From Ilumatobacteraceae bacterium (GTDB taxonomy: Bacteria; Actinomycetota; Acidimicrobiia; Acidimicrobiales; Ilumatobacteraceae), in contig JAEMRY010000008.1 of assembly GCA_016463105.1 (NCBI GenBank), forward strand, positions 1-31,051: 31,051 nucleotides of DNA. Direction: 5' to 3'. Below are positions 18,247-24,730 of this stretch, in pieces. The position numbers were made by a program, and so were the translations under genes. A model generated the notes under the pieces. The model was not told the DNA's origin. It saw only the letters and a program-made list of their open reading frames with translations, and made no database searches. Numbering within the stretch: position 1 is the stretch's first letter; the number at the start of each line of letters is the position of its first letter.

Positions 18247-19031
18247 CAGAGTGGTCCTGAGATTCCGCCGTCTTTACGCACGCGCCAGAAATGGATCGCG
18301 AGGAAGATGACAGTTACGAATGGGAAAAGTAAAACATGCAACACATACCAACGCAGAAGTGTTTCTGGTCCGATCTCAACGCCACCGAGCAAAACGAAGC
18401 GAACTTGCGAACCAATAACTGGCGAGTATCCCATCATGTTGGTACCTACGGTCACCGCCCACAGCGCGAGTTGATCCCATGGCAACAAATAACCCGTGAA
18501 CGAAAGCAAAAGTGTCAAGGTCAACAAAATTACGCCAATTACCCAGTTAAATTCGCGAGGTGCTTTGTATGCGCCGTGATAAAAAACACGAGCCATGTGC
18601 AAGAACACTGTCAACACCATTAAGTGAGCACCCCAACGATGCATATTTCGCACCATCAACCCGAATGTCACTGAAGTATGCAACGACTGAATGTCTTGCC
18701 ACGCATTGGCGGATGTTGGGCGATAGAAAAACATCAAGAAAATACCGGTAATCGTCAACAGAATGAATAAGAAGAAACTCAATCCACCAAGACAAAGCGT
18801 GTAACTAACTTTTACTGCATGTCGCTTAACTTTTACTGGGTGCAAGTGATAAAGCACCGAGTTCATAACTACATACGAACGATTTCGTGGTGAGTCTGAA
18901 TAACCTTTTCTAAAAATTGAGCCTGGTCTAAAGATCGAGTTCCATGCTTGGCTGCCTTGCATCGACTCATTGAGTTTTGTCACGCGTTGTTTAACTGTTG
19001 GCCGGGATTTTTGTTCAAGCATTTGTACCAT
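18246..19031 (-). CDS. qcrB1: Cytochrome b6-like N-terminal half of cytochrome b
   Basis: A 261-residue, four-helix cytochrome b that binds two b hemes in the membrane. Ligand pairs are visible: H131 and H145 (13 residues between) and H232 and H247 (14 between). The 14-residue spacing in the fourth helix is the b6f-like pattern. C80 in YTLCLGG aligns with the b6 cysteine (FYCLGG) that holds the extra heme c_n. A ~70-residue hydrophilic N-terminus precedes the first helix. A GGAG sequence lies 10 nt before the ATG. Cytochrome b is split into two genes here, unlike the single long QcrB of Mycobacterium and Streptomyces. The symbol is only a convenience label. Confidence 0.93.
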   Translation of the reverse strand: MVQMLEQKSRPTVKQRVTKLNESMQGSQAWNSIFRPGSIFRKGYSDSPRNRSYVVMNSVLYHLHPVKVKRHAVKVSYTLCLGGLSFFLFILLTITGIFLMFFYRPTSANAWQDIQSLHTSVTFGLMVRNMHRWGAHLMVLTVFLHMARVFYHGAYKAPREFNWVIGVILLTLTLLLSFTGYLLPWDQLALWAVTVGTNMMGYSPVIGSQVRFVLLGGVEIGPETLLRWYVLHVLLFPFVTVIFLAIHFWRVRKDGGISGPL

Positions 19032-19049
19032 TTGGGTTAATCTCCGTTT

Positions 19050-19463
19050 CTAAAATCGCATGCCATATGAATAGCCGTGGTTATTTGTGCGCATATGAGT
19101 TTCACCAGTGGCTGGCGCTACCCCAACCTTGCCAAGAATGATCACTCCGGTTGGACAACGATCTACACACAACGCACAACGTGTGCACACATCGTCGTCG
19201 ATAATAAACACAACTTTGTCCGACGGATCATCCCCAGGAAGTTCTGTTCCATCAGCTTGAGTGATCGCTTCTGGTGAAACCATGAAGATGCACTTCCATG
19301 GACAAATATCGACGCAACCTTCGCACATGATGCACTCTGATTGATCGATGTGAATGAACTGCTTTGGCTTAACAGCCTTGCTTAGATATTCGGCGTCTAC
19401 TTCAACAAGTTGATAATCATCCGTGTACGGCATCATCGGTGGGTTTGCGTCAGTTTTTGCCAT
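19050..19463 (-). CDS. 2[4Fe-4S] ferredoxin in the bc-complex operon
   Basis: A 137-residue ferredoxin with two CxxCxxCxxxC motifs (C44/C47/C50/C54 and C93/C96/C99/C103), each followed by or overlapping a CP. About 39 residues separate the motifs instead of the short linker of small ferredoxins. There is a ~40-residue N-terminal segment and a ~30-residue tail with a NNHGYSYGMRF ending. No signal peptide or membrane segment, so it should be cytoplasmic. It is 3 nt from the 3-TM gene before it and 18 nt from the b6-like gene after it, which makes it a probable partner or subunit of this complex. Whether it feeds or accepts electrons cannot be told from sequence. Confidence 0.9.
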   Translation of the reverse strand: MAKTDANPPMMPYTDDYQLVEVDAEYLSKAVKPKQFIHIDQSECIMCEGCVDICPWKCIFMVSPEAITQADGTELPGDDPSDKVVFIIDDDVCTRCALCVDRCPTGVIILGKVGVAPATGETHMRTNNHGYSYGMRF

Positions 19464-19466
19464 TGC

Positions 19467-19943
19467 TCAACTCTTCTTCACAAGCGGACGGCCATAACTC
19501 GATGTCACAACTTCTTTAGAAACTACTTCTCCACGCTTTTGCCACCAGCTAAACAAATAGATCATCAAACCGATGTAGTACACGTGAATAACAACCACCA
19601 CGATGTCGCGAATCGCTTCATAGCTCAAAGTAATCGGGAAACTTCCGCCAACCGTATCTGACTTCAAAATATCGAACGGACCAAAAACAAGTTTGTCTTT
19701 ACGCCAACCTAAATTTTTGTCAGCATGGTCGATCCATTGGTGAGGAACAACACCAAATGCAAGAAACAAAACGAAGAAAATATACGCTGACCCGAGCATC
19801 GCTTCACCCCAAGTTGCTTTGCGATCGAAGCTTCGCCGTTTACCAATCGGAATAATGACAACGCTGAGCAACGTCGTGAGTACAGCGGAGAAGACAAACG
19901 CCTGGTTGACTCCTGGCCATCTGAGAATGTCAATTGCGAGCAT
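19467..19943 (-). CDS. Small 3-TM membrane protein, first gene of the respiratory operon
   Basis: A 158-residue protein not recognised. Predicted helices lie at ~15-33, ~47-66 and ~112-133. A polar loop between helices 2 and 3 contains PHQWIDHADKNLGWRKD with two histidines; the short C-terminus is hydrophilic. It stands first in the operon, 3 nt before the ferredoxin gene, and may be the membrane anchor for that ferredoxin or an accessory subunit of the b6-like complex. The His residues could bind metal or heme, but nothing proves this. ATG 19943 has no obvious Shine-Dalgarno sequence. Confidence 0.85.
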   Translation of the reverse strand: MLAIDILRWPGVNQAFVFSAVLTTLLSVVIIPIGKRRSFDRKATWGEAMLGSAYIFFVLFLAFGVVPHQWIDHADKNLGWRKDKLVFGPFDILKSDTVGGSFPITLSYEAIRDIVVVVIHVYYIGLMIYLFSWWQKRGEVVSKEVVTSSYGRPLVKKS

Positions 19944-20007
19944 TAGTTGGAGGGCGTGCCTTTCTTCCTAAATCTGTTAAAAGCCTAGTCGGATAGAGAA
20001 ACTAAGC

Positions 20008-20036
20008 AGTATTTGTAGAGTGATTTCTGATGTCAA
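20008..20036 (-). promoter_or_regulatory. Probable promoter of the bc-nuo superoperon
   Basis: On the minus strand a perfect TTGACA (20031-20036) is followed after 17 nt by AATACT (20008-20013), a 4/6 match to the -10 consensus. It lies about 65 nt upstream of the first gene (start 19943), inside the 224-bp divergent gap that also serves the cytochrome c gene on the other strand. This is the only convincing promoter-like pair I found for the 21-gene block. I saw no Rex-type palindrome in this gap. Confidence 0.5.
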
Positions 20037-20157
20037 TAAAGTCTCAATCACCCGAATCGAGTTTTCATGGTTGTGCGATCGTGAACTTCTCATATCGGGC
20101 TGAGTTGCGTCTAACCTATTAACTGCAATCACATCAAAAAACCAGTTACAAGAGTTT

Positions 20158-20163
20158 GAGGAG
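20158..20163 (+). promoter_or_regulatory. Ribosome binding site deciding the cytochrome c start
   Basis: GAGGAG lies 4 nt upstream of GTG 20168. It selects this GTG over an in-frame TTG at 20156, which would sit on top of the Shine-Dalgarno itself. The choice also makes the protein begin exactly at the shared AGIPEHLLKRAQE peptide. Confidence 0.6.
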
Positions 20164-20167
20164 CGAA

Positions 20168-20998
20168 GTGGCAGGAATACCCGAACATCTACTTAAGCGC
20201 GCGCAAGAACGGCGCGATGCACTTGCGGGTAAGACTGCTGAGTCGGGTGATGCCGGCGCTTTGGCTACAAACCTCCCTGCAAAAACTGCAGAAAATAAAC
20301 CCGCCGCAAGTGCCGCTGTTGTTAGTGCGCCACCTCCTCCGCCGCCGCCAGATCCTGCGTATGTTGTTGCAGCAAAGTCTCGAAAAAAAATCCCATTCTG
20401 GGCGATGGCTACTTTAAGTTTGTTGCCGCTCTGGGCCTTCCTTTACGTACTTGCAGTAAAGCCACAAGAAAGAGTTGTTGAAGGACCACTCGCTGTTGGA
20501 GCTGGTGTCTACGGCTCATGCGCAGGTTGTCACGGCGCAGGCGGCGCAGGCGGCGCAGGACGAGTTTTGCATCAAGGTGAAGTTCTGAAAACTTTTCCAA
20601 AAATTGAAGACATGCTGAATTTCGTTTACACAGGTTCGCAGCAGTATGTTTCGGCTGGACTAAAAATTTACGGCAACCCGGATCGTGAAGGTGGCGCGCA
20701 CGCTCTGCTTTCATATAACGGAAACCCGATGCCACAACAGGGTGAAAAATACGGTGGCGGTTTGACCGAAGCAGAAATTCTTGGAGTTGTCTGTCACGAA
20801 CGCTATGCGCTTAGCGGTGCAGATCCACAAAGCGAAGAATGGAAATCTGAATACGAAAAATGGTGTTCGCCAGAGTCGGAAATCTTTGCCGCATTAGAAG
20901 CAGGAGCAGCAAATTTCGACAATCTTGCTGAAACCTATTCTGCAATGGAGAACGCCCCAGCACGTGTCGGTACCGATCCTCGCCCATCTGGCAAATAA
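20168..20998 (+). CDS. Membrane-anchored monoheme cytochrome c with cytoplasmic N-terminal tag
   Basis: A 276-residue protein in three parts. (1) A cytoplasmic N-terminus starts AGIPEHLLKRAQERRDALAG, matching the start of the subunit-IV protein; it is followed by an Ala-rich linker and a run of seven prolines. (2) A single helix spans ~77-97 (IPFWAMATLSLLPLWAFLYV). (3) An extracytoplasmic heme domain has CAGCH (118-122), a Gly-Ala-Gly stretch just after it, and a possible axial Met in NGNPMPQQGEKYG (~188). Likely electron carrier from the bc complex toward an oxidase. It is divergently transcribed from the bc-nuo block; the reductase gene follows after 84 bp. Confidence 0.88.
   Translation: MAGIPEHLLKRAQERRDALAGKTAESGDAGALATNLPAKTAENKPAASAAVVSAPPPPPPPDPAYVVAAKSRKKIPFWAMATLSLLPLWAFLYVLAVKPQERVVEGPLAVGAGVYGSCAGCHGAGGAGGAGRVLHQGEVLKTFPKIEDMLNFVYTGSQQYVSAGLKIYGNPDREGGAHALLSYNGNPMPQQGEKYGGGLTEAEILGVVCHERYALSGADPQSEEWKSEYEKWCSPESEIFAALEAGAANFDNLAETYSAMENAPARVGTDPRPSGK
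20534..20560 (+). repeat. Three tandem 9-bp repeats after the heme motif
   Basis: GGCGCAGGC occurs three times in tandem (the last copy ends in A). It begins right after the His codon of CAGCH and encodes Gly-Ala-Gly three times. The reading frame is preserved, so copy-number change would lengthen the loop without a frameshift. It is locally much more GC-rich than the gene. Confidence 0.8.
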
Positions 20999-21001
20999 TT
21001 A

Positions 21002-21053
21002 ATCTCCGGCTCGCAGTTAGCGAGCAACGTCACATCGCACAAACAGCCGAGAT
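21002..21053 (+). other. Alternative hairpins in the cytochrome c / reductase spacer
   Basis: The 84-bp spacer contains a perfect 6-bp hairpin GCTCGC-AGTTA-GCGAGC (21009-21025). It also holds a longer-range pairing, ATCTCCGGCT (21002-21011) with AGCCGAGAT (21045-21053), with one bulged base. The two share three bases and so cannot form together. There is no T-run after either, so this is not a standard terminator. It could be a processing or attenuation element between the two genes, or chance. Confidence 0.3.
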
Positions 21054-21082
21054 CAACTTCATCTGCTTAGCCTTGTACTTGC

Positions 21083-22375
21083 ATGGAAAATGAAATTCAG
21101 CCGATCGATGTAACTGGCGAAGTAAGTCAAGTGCTACGCACCGAAGTGCTCGTCGTTGGGGGTGGCCCTGCCGGAGCAGCCGCCGGATTTTGGCTGGCAC
21201 GCCTGGGTCACGATGTGACAGTCATCGAACGCAAAAAGTTTCCGCGTGAAAAAACTTGTGGAGATGGTCTAACCCCACGAGCAGTAAAACAACTTGACGA
21301 CATGGGATTGAGCGATCAACTATTGCAATTTCATCGATACGAAGGACTTCGTGCCACAGCACACGGCAAGGCTCTTGAATTGAAGTGGCCTACTCATCCG
21401 ATTTATCCGCAATACGGTTACGTAGTTCGCCGCCGCGAACTTGACATGATGGTTGCGAGAAATGCGCAGAATGCCGGCGCGAAACTTCTGGAAGAACACG
21501 AAGCAATTGCCCCAATTATTGAAAAGGGTTGTGTTCGTGGGGCAATCGTTACTAACAAACAAAATGAAAGCACCGTGGCGATACATGCCGATTATGTGAT
21601 TATCGCCGACGGTGCGAATTCGCGATTCGGGCGCGCAACAGGAACATCGCGCGAGAAATCTTGGCCATACGGAACCGCAATTCGTACTTATTGGAAGAGT
21701 CCGAGGCACGCTGAACCGTGGATTGAATCTGCTCTTGACGTAAAAGATCGCAGCGGAAAATCAATGCCTGGCTATGGATGGATATTTCCTGTTGGCGATG
21801 GAACAATCAACATCGGTGTCGGACTTCTTTCTACTTTTAAAAACTTTAAAGACGTCAACACTTCACATCTACTTGATTCGTATGCACATATGGTTGCCGA
21901 TAGATGGGAAATTGATCCAACCCAACCAGAATGCAAAGCCACGAGCGGCAAGATTCCAATGGGCGGATCGGTCGGACCAAAAGTTGGTGCTACTCACATT
22001 GTGATCGGCGATGCCGCGGGAAGTGTTAATCCATTTAACGGAGAAGGAATCGACTACGCCTACGAAACAGCACATATGGCTGCTGAAGTGTTGCATGATG
22101 CACTTGTTTCTCGAGATGCGACAGTTCTAAAACGATATGAACAAATGATCGAAGATGAATACGGTCAATATTTCAAAGTTGCAAGACTATTTGCACGAAT
22201 AATTGGACGCCCGGTGTTGATGCGAGAATTATCGCGGGTCGGTATCAACAGCCGATCATTAATGGAATGGGTGTTGCGAATCATGGCCAACTTGTTGCGC
22301 CCAGATGAGATTGGTCCAGCAGAAGCTGCATATAAAGCCGCTGCGATCATCGTTCGCGCAATGCCCAACGCCTAG
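21083..22375 (+). CDS. Geranylgeranyl-reductase-family flavoprotein (probable menaquinone side-chain reductase)
   Basis: A 430-residue FAD-dependent reductase. The N-terminal dinucleotide motif is GGGPAGAAAG (26-35), followed by the family segment KTCGDGLTPRAVKQL and a later FAD contact GDAAGSVNPFNGEGI. The family saturates isoprenoid double bonds in geranylgeranyl groups, archaeal lipids or menaquinone tails (MenJ in Mycobacterium). In a menaquinone-using actinobacterium, and next to complex I and bc genes, reduction of a menaquinone isoprene unit is the likeliest role; this is inference from context. Peripheral membrane location expected. ATG 21083 has no strong Shine-Dalgarno. Confidence 0.88.
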   Translation: MENEIQPIDVTGEVSQVLRTEVLVVGGGPAGAAAGFWLARLGHDVTVIERKKFPREKTCGDGLTPRAVKQLDDMGLSDQLLQFHRYEGLRATAHGKALELKWPTHPIYPQYGYVVRRRELDMMVARNAQNAGAKLLEEHEAIAPIIEKGCVRGAIVTNKQNESTVAIHADYVIIADGANSRFGRATGTSREKSWPYGTAIRTYWKSPRHAEPWIESALDVKDRSGKSMPGYGWIFPVGDGTINIGVGLLSTFKNFKDVNTSHLLDSYAHMVADRWEIDPTQPECKATSGKIPMGGSVGPKVGATHIVIGDAAGSVNPFNGEGIDYAYETAHMAAEVLHDALVSRDATVLKRYEQMIEDEYGQYFKVARLFARIIGRPVLMRELSRVGINSRSLMEWVLRIMANLLRPDEIGPAEAAYKAAAIIVRAMPNA

Positions 22376-22378
22376 GTC

Positions 22379-22402
22379 GGTAACCCACTGGGCTGAGTTA
22401 TC
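22379..22402. terminator. Weak bidirectional hairpin between convergent genes
   Basis: In the 36-bp convergent gap, GGTAAC (22379-22384) can pair with GTTATC (22397-22402), including one G-U pair, with inner CC/GG contacts. It is followed on the plus strand by GGTTTTAC. Position between convergent stops fits a shared terminator, but the stem is short and the T-run poor. Confidence 0.25.
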
Positions 22403-22411
22403 GGTTTTACG

Positions 22412-23038
22412 TCAGCCGGTACAGACAACTTCGTTAACTTCGTCTGTGATCAGATTCATTTTCGAAAGGCTTTTGTCTGGCGAGTAAATATTGATAAATT
22501 CGCGCAGACTTATTCGGCTCGCGCCACTGTCTGAACTACAAGTTTTTGTTGTAGGCGCAGAAAGTTTGACGATCCAACCGTTTGCCAGAACACCTCGGTC
22601 ACCGTTATCAAGCATGTCGACAAGACTTGGCAATTCAAGAACACGAGTTGGTTTGTCAGTGTTTGTATTAGTTATTGCAAACCACATAACCGAATCACCA
22701 AATATGTTTGCAAGCATCACACAAGATGACCGCACAGAAACATCAACGCAATCAACTTCTCCGGGCGTATCGGATGCAATTAAAATTATTCGACCGTCAT
22801 CAAGCGTTGCAGTCGCATCACTAACGGTGCGACCGTTTTCAATTCGCCAACCTTCGCCTTGCGAAAACTCAGAAATCACCGCTACAAGTTCGATGTTCTT
22901 TTCGACAGCATCCGGAATTACCGAAACAGCAGAACCTCGCCCAAAGCAGTCGTTGCAAGAAACAAGCATCACCAAAAACCCAGCAACAGCAAGTAAGCAA
23001 AATGAGGCCCAAAGCCTCCAATTAAGTAACTGTCGCAC
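22412..23038 (-). CDS. Putative secreted lipoprotein, function unknown
   Basis: A 208-residue protein with an N-terminal hydrophobic segment (~9-27) ending in MLVSC. This matches a lipobox, with C28 as the probable lipidated residue. The remainder is hydrophilic, beta-rich looking, with several further cysteines (e.g. VDCVDVSVRSSCVM, KTCSSDS and a C-terminal VVCTG) that could form disulfides outside the cell. No family recognised. It starts with GTG at 23038, 31 bp downstream of the rex stop on the same strand, so it may be co-transcribed with rex and sit under the same redox control. Confidence 0.75.
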   Translation of the reverse strand: MRQLLNWRLWASFCLLAVAGFLVMLVSCNDCFGRGSAVSVIPDAVEKNIELVAVISEFSQGEGWRIENGRTVSDATATLDDGRIILIASDTPGEVDCVDVSVRSSCVMLANIFGDSVMWFAITNTNTDKPTRVLELPSLVDMLDNGDRGVLANGWIVKLSAPTTKTCSSDSGASRISLREFINIYSPDKSLSKMNLITDEVNEVVCTG

Positions 23039-23069
23039 TATCTAAGATTAGGCGCAATTAGTTAAATGA

Positions 23070-23762
23070 TTATTGAACACCGACTTTACTAAGTTCTGGT
23101 GAAGTATCTGATTTGATGCCGGTTTCAATTCTCATCTGCTCGTAGTAACTCAAAATTTGCAACTCAACACCCAGATCGACATGGCGAACCGAGACACTGC
23201 TCGGCGTAGATAACACGACTGGTGCGAAGTTGAGAATTGATGTAATCCCGGCTTCGATCAACGCATCAGCCGCACTTTGTGCTGCCGCAGAAGAAGTGGT
23301 GATCACACCGATATTTACTTTTTCGTCTCGCACAATATTCTTAAGGTCGGCGACGTCGCCAACTGTTAATGAACTTGTCGTACGACCAATTTTCTTTGGG
23401 TCATTATCTACGATTCCGACAACAGGAAATCCGCGCGATAAAAAGCCGTCAAATTTGGCAAGTGCACAACCCAAGTTGCCCGCACCGACAACAACCACAT
23501 TCCATTCACGCATTAAACCAAGTTCACGTTTAATTTGATAAATCAAATAAGTAACTTCGTATCCAACGCCTCGTGTGCCATAGCTTCCGAGATAAGAAAG
23601 ATCTTTTCGAACCTTGGCTGCATTCACTCCTGCGAGTGCTGCAAGTTCGTCGCTTGAAAATTGCAGAACATTTGTGGCCGCAAGGTTATTGAGTATTTGC
23701 AGATAAATAGGTAGACGAGCAATTGCTGCGTCGGGGATTTTGCGTCGTTGAAGTTGTGTCAT
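23070..23762 (-). CDS. rex: Redox-sensing transcriptional repressor Rex
   Basis: A 230-residue repressor that senses the NADH/NAD+ ratio and releases DNA when NADH is high. A winged-helix domain (~11-66) contains the recognition region VNAAKVRKDLSYLGSYGTRG. The Rossmann domain starts at VVVVGAGNLGCALAKF, with GAGNLG at 93-98, and ends with the C-terminal domain-swap helix (YYEQMRIETG). Length is slightly above the usual 210-220. A Rex-operator-like palindrome lies 18 bp upstream of its ATG, implying autoregulation. Its position close to complex I, bc and quinone genes fits a respiratory regulator. Confidence 0.95.
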   Translation of the reverse strand: MTQLQRRKIPDAAIARLPIYLQILNNLAATNVLQFSSDELAALAGVNAAKVRKDLSYLGSYGTRGVGYEVTYLIYQIKRELGLMREWNVVVVGAGNLGCALAKFDGFLSRGFPVVGIVDNDPKKIGRTTSSLTVGDVADLKNIVRDEKVNIGVITTSSAAAQSAADALIEAGITSILNFAPVVLSTPSSVSVRHVDLGVELQILSYYEQMRIETGIKSDTSPELSKVGVQ

Positions 23763-23780
23763 GAACTTCAGGGTAGGGCT

Positions 23781-23798
23781 TAGTGCATTAATTCACAA
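23781..23798 (-). promoter_or_regulatory. Rex operator (ROP) candidate
   Basis: Read on the minus strand the site is TTGTGAATTAATGCACTA. Against the Rex consensus TTGTGAA-N4-TTCACAA the left half matches 7/7 and the right half 5/7 with correct 4-bp spacing. It lies in the 101-bp gap between rex and the divergent membrane gene at 23864, 18 bp upstream of the rex start, and could control both directions. Confidence 0.75.
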
Positions 23799-23863
23799 AG
23801 TCAGAAGCGCTATTTTTAGGTCCCACTGGTCAAGACTTTTGTCACGAGAGTTATCGTTCGGTA

Positions 23864-24640
23864 GTGCTAATTAAAGTCATTGCGGCCTCGGCTGACCAAA
23901 CAAATGCGACCTTTGCTGGCGCGGCGGCACTCATAGCTATTGCCTTTGCCTTAATCACTTTTGATCGCTGGCATATTCGCGGTCAAGCCCACGAACTTGT
24001 CTGGACAATTGCAATGATCCTGTTTGCCGGCGGGTCGTTCGCCTTATGGTGGGCCGAAGCAACCGGCTGGACATTATTTGTTTTTAAAATATTTTTCGTT
24101 ACCGGCGCAGTGCTCAACGTCGCATGGCTCGCACTAGGAACAATTTATTTGTTGACCAGTACAAAAATTGGAGACCAAATCCGTGCATATTTGACATGTT
24201 TCAGCGCATTCGCTGTTGGTGTTGTTTTAATGGCGCCGGCAAAAAGAGAAATAGTCGACGGCGAGTTTCCTTCAGCACGCGAATTGTTCGGTGTGCTTCC
24301 GCGGGTTCTAGCCGCAGTTGGGTCAGGTGTTCCTGCACTAATAATAATTTTTGGTGCGCTTTGGTCAAGCTTTCGAGTCATCCGAAAAACTACGCCGACA
24401 ATTTCTGGTTCTGATGTGCGAATTGTTTTGCACCCTAGGCGACTAGCGCTCGGCAATGTTCTTATCGCAACAGGCACCCTCGTTCTTTCAGCAAGTGGTT
24501 TAGTGGCAGGTCGTCTGGGCAAAGATCGCGGATTCGCCGTCACTTTGCTGATCGGCTTGTGTATTTTATTTGCAGGATTCTTGGTTGCGAGCAACTCTGC
24601 GCGCAAGAGTTCTGGTGCTAGTACTAGCGAAAGTTACTAG
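23864..24640 (+). CDS. Polytopic membrane protein divergent from rex, function unknown
   Basis: A 258-residue protein with about seven hydrophobic helices (roughly 18-38, 48-66, 70-98, 106-124, 146-168, 195-216, 221-243) and short basic loops (FDRWHIRGQAHE; RVIRKTT; HPRR). The C-terminus is a Ser-rich tail. No catalytic motif recognised. The start is GTG 23864; no convincing Shine-Dalgarno precedes it. It shares an operator region with rex, so redox regulation is plausible. Its stop overlaps, on the opposite strand, the end of a small ORF at 24637. Confidence 0.75.
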   Translation: MLIKVIAASADQTNATFAGAAALIAIAFALITFDRWHIRGQAHELVWTIAMILFAGGSFALWWAEATGWTLFVFKIFFVTGAVLNVAWLALGTIYLLTSTKIGDQIRAYLTCFSAFAVGVVLMAPAKREIVDGEFPSARELFGVLPRVLAAVGSGVPALIIIFGALWSSFRVIRKTTPTISGSDVRIVLHPRRLALGNVLIATGTLVLSASGLVAGRLGKDRGFAVTLLIGLCILFAGFLVASNSARKSSGASTSESY

Positions 24641-24720
24641 CGAATCACGAGCGAGAGAATTCCCGCTGCAAAAATCACAAGTAGTAGCAACGCGATCGTC
24701 AAAGTTGTTGCTGGTCGCAT
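24637..24720 (-). CDS. 27-residue single-TM small protein downstream of the SAM-hydrolase gene
   Basis: An ORF too short for ordinary gene callers: ATG at 24720, TAG at 24637-24639, 27 residues. The sequence starts MRPATT and continues with a ~20-residue purely hydrophobic stretch (LTIALLLLVIFAAGILSLVI), ending in a single Arg. It starts 10 nt after the stop of the DUF62 gene on the same strand. A GAGAT-like element lies in between, compatible with translational coupling. Its end overlaps by 4 nt the stop region of the convergent gene. The hydrophobicity and position argue for a real membrane micropeptide, but a random hydrophobic frame cannot be excluded. Confidence 0.45.
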   Translation of the reverse strand: MRPATTLTIALLLLVIFAAGILSLVIR

Positions 24721-24730
24721 GATCTCAAGA

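Noticed and set aside
20071..20087. TTGTGCGATCGTGAA considered as a Rex site before the respiratory operon
   Set aside because: The right half reads as a direct repeat (GTGAA) instead of the inverted TTCACAA, so it does not form the Rex palindrome.
21320..21709. Antisense frame of 129 codons inside the flavoprotein gene
   Set aside because: Complementary shadow of the reductase coding sequence; no motif or start signal.
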